Shown: one piece after another, positions 62,283 to 64,000 of the stretch
Position numbering within the stretch: the stretch's first letter is position 1
How the letters are laid out: the number at the start of each line of letters is the position of its first letter
Source of the DNA: Sabulicella glaciei
GTDB lineage: Bacteria > Pseudomonadota > Alphaproteobacteria > Acetobacterales > Acetobacteraceae
Direction of reading: 5' to 3'
Assembly: GCF_026183895.1 (NCBI RefSeq)
Contig: NZ_JAPFQI010000011.1
Span: forward strand, 1-64,000
Length of the DNA stretch: 64,000 bases
Notes under the pieces: generated by a model
Told to the model about the DNA's origin: nothing
The model's database searches: none
The model's input: only the letters and a program-made list of their open reading frames with translations
Made by a program: the position numbers and the translations under genes

Positions 62283-63056
62283 GTGAAGCCGCTGATCGGG
62301 ATTTCCTGCTGCGTGAAAGGCTTCGGCCTGTTCAACACGCCCAACCACGCGGCGTCCGACCACTACGTGAAGGTGGTGCTGGGCCCGGTGGGTGGCATTC
62401 CGATCCTGATTCCGGCAGCGGGTGAGGCCAGCGTGCCCGACATCCTGCCGCGCCTGGACGGGCTGCTGCTGACCGGCAGCCGGTCCAACGTGCACCCGTC
62501 CAATTACGACGGGCCTGCCCATGCCGAAGGCACGCCGGAGGATCCGCAGCGCGACAGCACGACGCTGCCCCTGATTCGCGCGGCCATCGGGCAGGGCGTC
62601 CCCCTGCTCGCCATCTGCCGCGGCATGCAGGAGCTGAACGTGGCGCTGGGCGGCACGCTCGACCAGCGCATCCAGGACCTGCCCGGCCGGATGGATCATT
62701 CCACCCCGTCCGACCAGCCCATCCCGCTGGTCCGCACAGGCAAGGCGCACACGGTCCGGTTGGCGGTGGAAGGCATGCTCGCCCGCCTCGCCAATTGCGG
62801 CGAGGTCCCGGTGAATTCCCTGCACAACCAGGGGGTGCAGCGCCTCGCGCCGCGCCTGGAGCCCATGGGATGGGCCCCGGACGGGACGGTCGAGGCGGTT
62901 CGCGTGCGCGAGGCGCGCGGCTTCGCCTGGGGCGTGCAATGGCACCCCGAGTACGACTGGGACCGCGACGGGTTCAGCCGCCGGATCTTCGAAAGCTTCG
63001 GCGAGGCATGTGCCGACTGGGCCCGCCTCCGTCATGAGCAGGTCGCCGCCGAATAA
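62283..63056 (+). CDS. Gamma-glutamyl-gamma-aminobutyrate hydrolase-family protein (class I glutamine amidotransferase, PuuD-like)
   Basis: Peptidase C26 enzyme; PuuD cleaves gamma-glutamyl-GABA in putrescine breakdown. Seen: KPLIGISCCVKGFG at the start, LDGLLLTGSRSNVHPSNYD (about 59-77), nucleophile cysteine in PLLAICRGMQELNVALGG (about 109-126), and histidine in WGVQWHPEYDWD (about 219-230). 257 aa from GTG 62283, chosen because AAGGGG lies just upstream; ATGs at 62277 and 62256 are in frame and give 259-266 aa. No other putrescine genes nearby, so substrate is provisional. Confidence 0.85.
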   Translation: MKPLIGISCCVKGFGLFNTPNHAASDHYVKVVLGPVGGIPILIPAAGEASVPDILPRLDGLLLTGSRSNVHPSNYDGPAHAEGTPEDPQRDSTTLPLIRAAIGQGVPLLAICRGMQELNVALGGTLDQRIQDLPGRMDHSTPSDQPIPLVRTGKAHTVRLAVEGMLARLANCGEVPVNSLHNQGVQRLAPRLEPMGWAPDGTVEAVRVREARGFAWGVQWHPEYDWDRDGFSRRIFESFGEACADWARLRHEQVAAE

Positions 63057-63069
63057 GGCGGAATTGGGG

Positions 63070-63097
63070 TTGCATGTTCCGGGAAAACACTTATAGT
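63070..63097 (+). promoter_or_regulatory. Sigma-70-like promoter of a probable small RNA
   Basis: TTGCAT (63070-63075), 16-bp spacer, TATAGT (63092-63097). This is the best-looking housekeeping promoter I noticed in the window and is set in an AT-richer patch after the amidotransferase gene. The predicted start is about 63103-63105, leading into a structured segment that ends in an intrinsic terminator. Confidence 0.6.
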
Positions 63098-63168
63098 CCG
63101 AGCGCCGGGGCAGCTTTGCCCTGGTGGACGATCCGGCATCCCCTTCCGGCTCGCCCGACCAAAGAGAC

Positions 63169-63180
63169 TACCGATCGGTA
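63169..63180. promoter_or_regulatory. Perfect palindrome TACCGATCGGTA, operator-like
   Basis: 12-bp perfect dyad in the middle of the putative small-RNA segment. The ACCGATCGGT core resembles operators of some TetR-family repressors (family knowledge). No tetR gene is in the window, so it may instead simply be an RNA hairpin. Confidence 0.35.
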
Positions 63181-63200
63181 AGTTTCAGTACCCCAAATGG

Positions 63201-63238
63201 GCGCTCGGCCACCCCCCTGGCCGGGCGCTTCTTTTTTT
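63201..63238 (+). terminator. Intrinsic terminator with U-tract
   Basis: Stem GCGCTCGGCCA / TGGCCGGGCGC (one G-U pair) with a CCCCCC loop, followed by TTCTTTTTTT. Textbook Rho-independent form and the only one I found in the window. The remaining 166 bp to the next gene (63239-63404) contain TATTAT (63276) as a possible -10 for the hydrolase gene, and otherwise nothing I recognise. Confidence 0.85.
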
Positions 63239-63404
63239 CCGGACCGCGAAACCGAAACACGGCTTCCTTCATTCCTATTATGGGAAGGCGACTCGGATGA
63301 GGGGGAAACTCTCAGACGCGCCGTTGTCGCGTCAACCCCCCATCATCATTCCCCTCCTGCGGGTTTCGGTCTATGGCAGCCCAACCGCGAGGTGAAGGAC
63401 CCCC

Positions 63405-64000
63405 ATGCCGGATTACGTGATCAGCCCGCCCCCCGTGCCTTATGTGCCCGTCCAGGGCTCAAGCGCCGTCTTCCCGGTCCGCCGCATCTTCTGCGTCGGC
63501 CGCAACTACGCCGAGCACGCGATCGAGATGGGCAGCGATCCGACGCGCGAGCCTCCTTTCTATTTCGCGAAGCCCGCCGATTCGCTCGTCATCAACGGCG
63601 CGGACATGCCCTATCCCCCTGCCACCAAGGACCTGCACCACGAGATGGAGCTGGTGGTGGCGATTGGCGCGGGCGGCGTGAACATCGGCGCGGGTGACGC
63701 GCTGAAGCATGTCTGGGGCTATTGCGCCGGGCTCGACATGACTCGCCGCGACCTGCAGGGCGAGGCCAAGAAGACCGGCCGTCCCTGGGACATGGGCAAG
63801 GGCTTCGATCACTCCGCCCCGATGGGCGCGCTGATCCAGGCAGGCTCCTTCGATCCGTCCAAGGGCAAGATCCAGCTCAACGTGAACGGCGCCCAGCGTC
63901 AGGTCAGCGACCTGAGCAAGCTGATCTGGTCCGTGCCCGAGGTGATCGCCAACCTTTCCACCCTCGTGCGGCTGGAGCCAGGCGACCTTATCATGACCGG
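63405..64000 (+). CDS. Fumarylacetoacetate hydrolase-family protein (truncated by window end)
   Basis: Metal-dependent hydrolase/isomerase/decarboxylase of the FAH family, often acting in aromatic catabolism or as fumarylpyruvate hydrolase. Seen: RRIFCVGRNYAEHAIEMG (about 27-44), FYFAKPADSLVING (about 52-65), metal-ligand region LHHEMELVVAIG (about 76-87), WGYCAGLDMTRRDLQ (about 103-117), and KGFDHSAPMG (about 132-141). ATG has GAAGGA upstream. About 198 codons are visible and the reading frame is open at the right edge, where LEPGDLIMTG, the usual C-terminal-third motif, is just reached. Confidence 0.92.
   Translation, partial: MPDYVISPPPVPYVPVQGSSAVFPVRRIFCVGRNYAEHAIEMGSDPTREPPFYFAKPADSLVINGADMPYPPATKDLHHEMELVVAIGAGGVNIGAGDALKHVWGYCAGLDMTRRDLQGEAKKTGRPWDMGKGFDHSAPMGALIQAGSFDPSKGKIQLNVNGAQRQVSDLSKLIWSVPEVIANLSTLVRLEPGDLIMT

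Larger units (their letters stand above)
63103..63238 (+). ncRNA. Putative structured small RNA or attenuated leader, about 136 nt
   Basis: No coding frame, but strong RNA features: a 5' hairpin GGGCA-GCTT-TGCCC (about 63108-63121), a CCGG-loop-CCGG element (about 63133-63149), the palindrome TACCGATCGGTA (63169-63180), and an intrinsic terminator at the end. The 5' GCGCC can pair with GGCGC (63200-63204) at the base of the terminator stem, so closed and terminator forms compete. I see neither the SRP RNA GGAA core with AGCAG nor a convincing 6S consensus. It could be an independent sRNA or the terminated leader of the hydrolase gene 170 bp downstream. Confidence 0.5.

Noticed and set aside
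63103-63238. Idea that the putative small RNA is SRP 4.5S RNA or 6S RNA
   Set aside because: The conserved SRP domain-IV core (GGAAGGAAGCAG-like) is absent and I could not see the 6S consensus. Neighbouring genes also differ from the usual 6S context. An Rfam search would settle it.

Overview
The window reads as a chromosomal segment of a GC-rich alphaproteobacterium, most likely an Acetobacteraceae/Rhodospirillales member close to Roseomonas. This is inferred from the very high GC, five orphan tripartite-tricarboxylate (TctC/'Bug') binding proteins, an HprK-RapZ-EIIA-HPr-EI regulatory PTS operon, a short PutA without a DNA-binding domain next to an Lrp regulator, and a TorF-type porin. I see no rRNA, tRNA, intact insertion sequence, prophage or CRISPR array. 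About 59 genes are packed tightly on both strands. Many share 4-nt stop/start overlaps, and GTG or TTG starts are common.

Layout. 1-15.5 kb is uptake and catabolism: an amino-acid binding protein, an ornithine-cyclodeaminase homologue, an MFS carrier, a flavin monooxygenase between two Bug receptors, acetyl-CoA synthetase, a peptide-type binding protein divergent from an amidohydrolase, a third Bug receptor and a Kef-type antiporter. 15.6-23 kb is surface and signalling: a TonB receptor, a GAF-GGDEF-EAL protein, a membrane GGDEF protein and motA-motB. 23.2-25.8 kb is acpP-fabF-mltG. 26-31.8 kb holds a beta-hydroxyacid dehydrogenase with a Bug receptor, hydroxybutyryl-CoA dehydrogenase, etfA/etfB and a DUF808 membrane protein.

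31.8-35.9 kb is a translationally coupled operon, hprK-rapZ-EIIA-HPr-ptsI, with no sugar permease. It looks like a phosphorylation relay rather than a sugar importer. 36-43 kb has a PLP dehydratase, a TPR/glycosyltransferase-like protein, a lower-GC patch with a binding protein, and lrp/putA. 43-50.5 kb has an alpha/beta-hydrolase, a MetE-like protein and a Bug receptor in a row, then an ABC importer. 50.6-53.8 kb has a TPP-dependent enzyme, fdhD, mobA and a 41-residue membrane peptide. 53.9-58.4 kb is tkt-gap-pgk. 58.4-63 kb is a run of envelope genes (TorF, CsbD, LolA, small proteins). The window ends inside a fumarylacetoacetate-hydrolase-family gene preceded by a probable small RNA.

The most interesting unexplained signals are non-coding. 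(1) A three-copy intergenic repeat of about 120-135 bp lies directly after mltG, hbd and gap, always in the orientation of the upstream gene, with hairpin arms that change sequence but stay complementary. (2) A probable transcript at about 63103-63238 has a good sigma-70-like promoter, a central palindrome and the only classical U-tract terminator I found. (3) Two perfect inverted repeats lie in the leader of a 65-residue gene near 58.4 kb. Coordinates and base identities were read by eye; no database search was possible.
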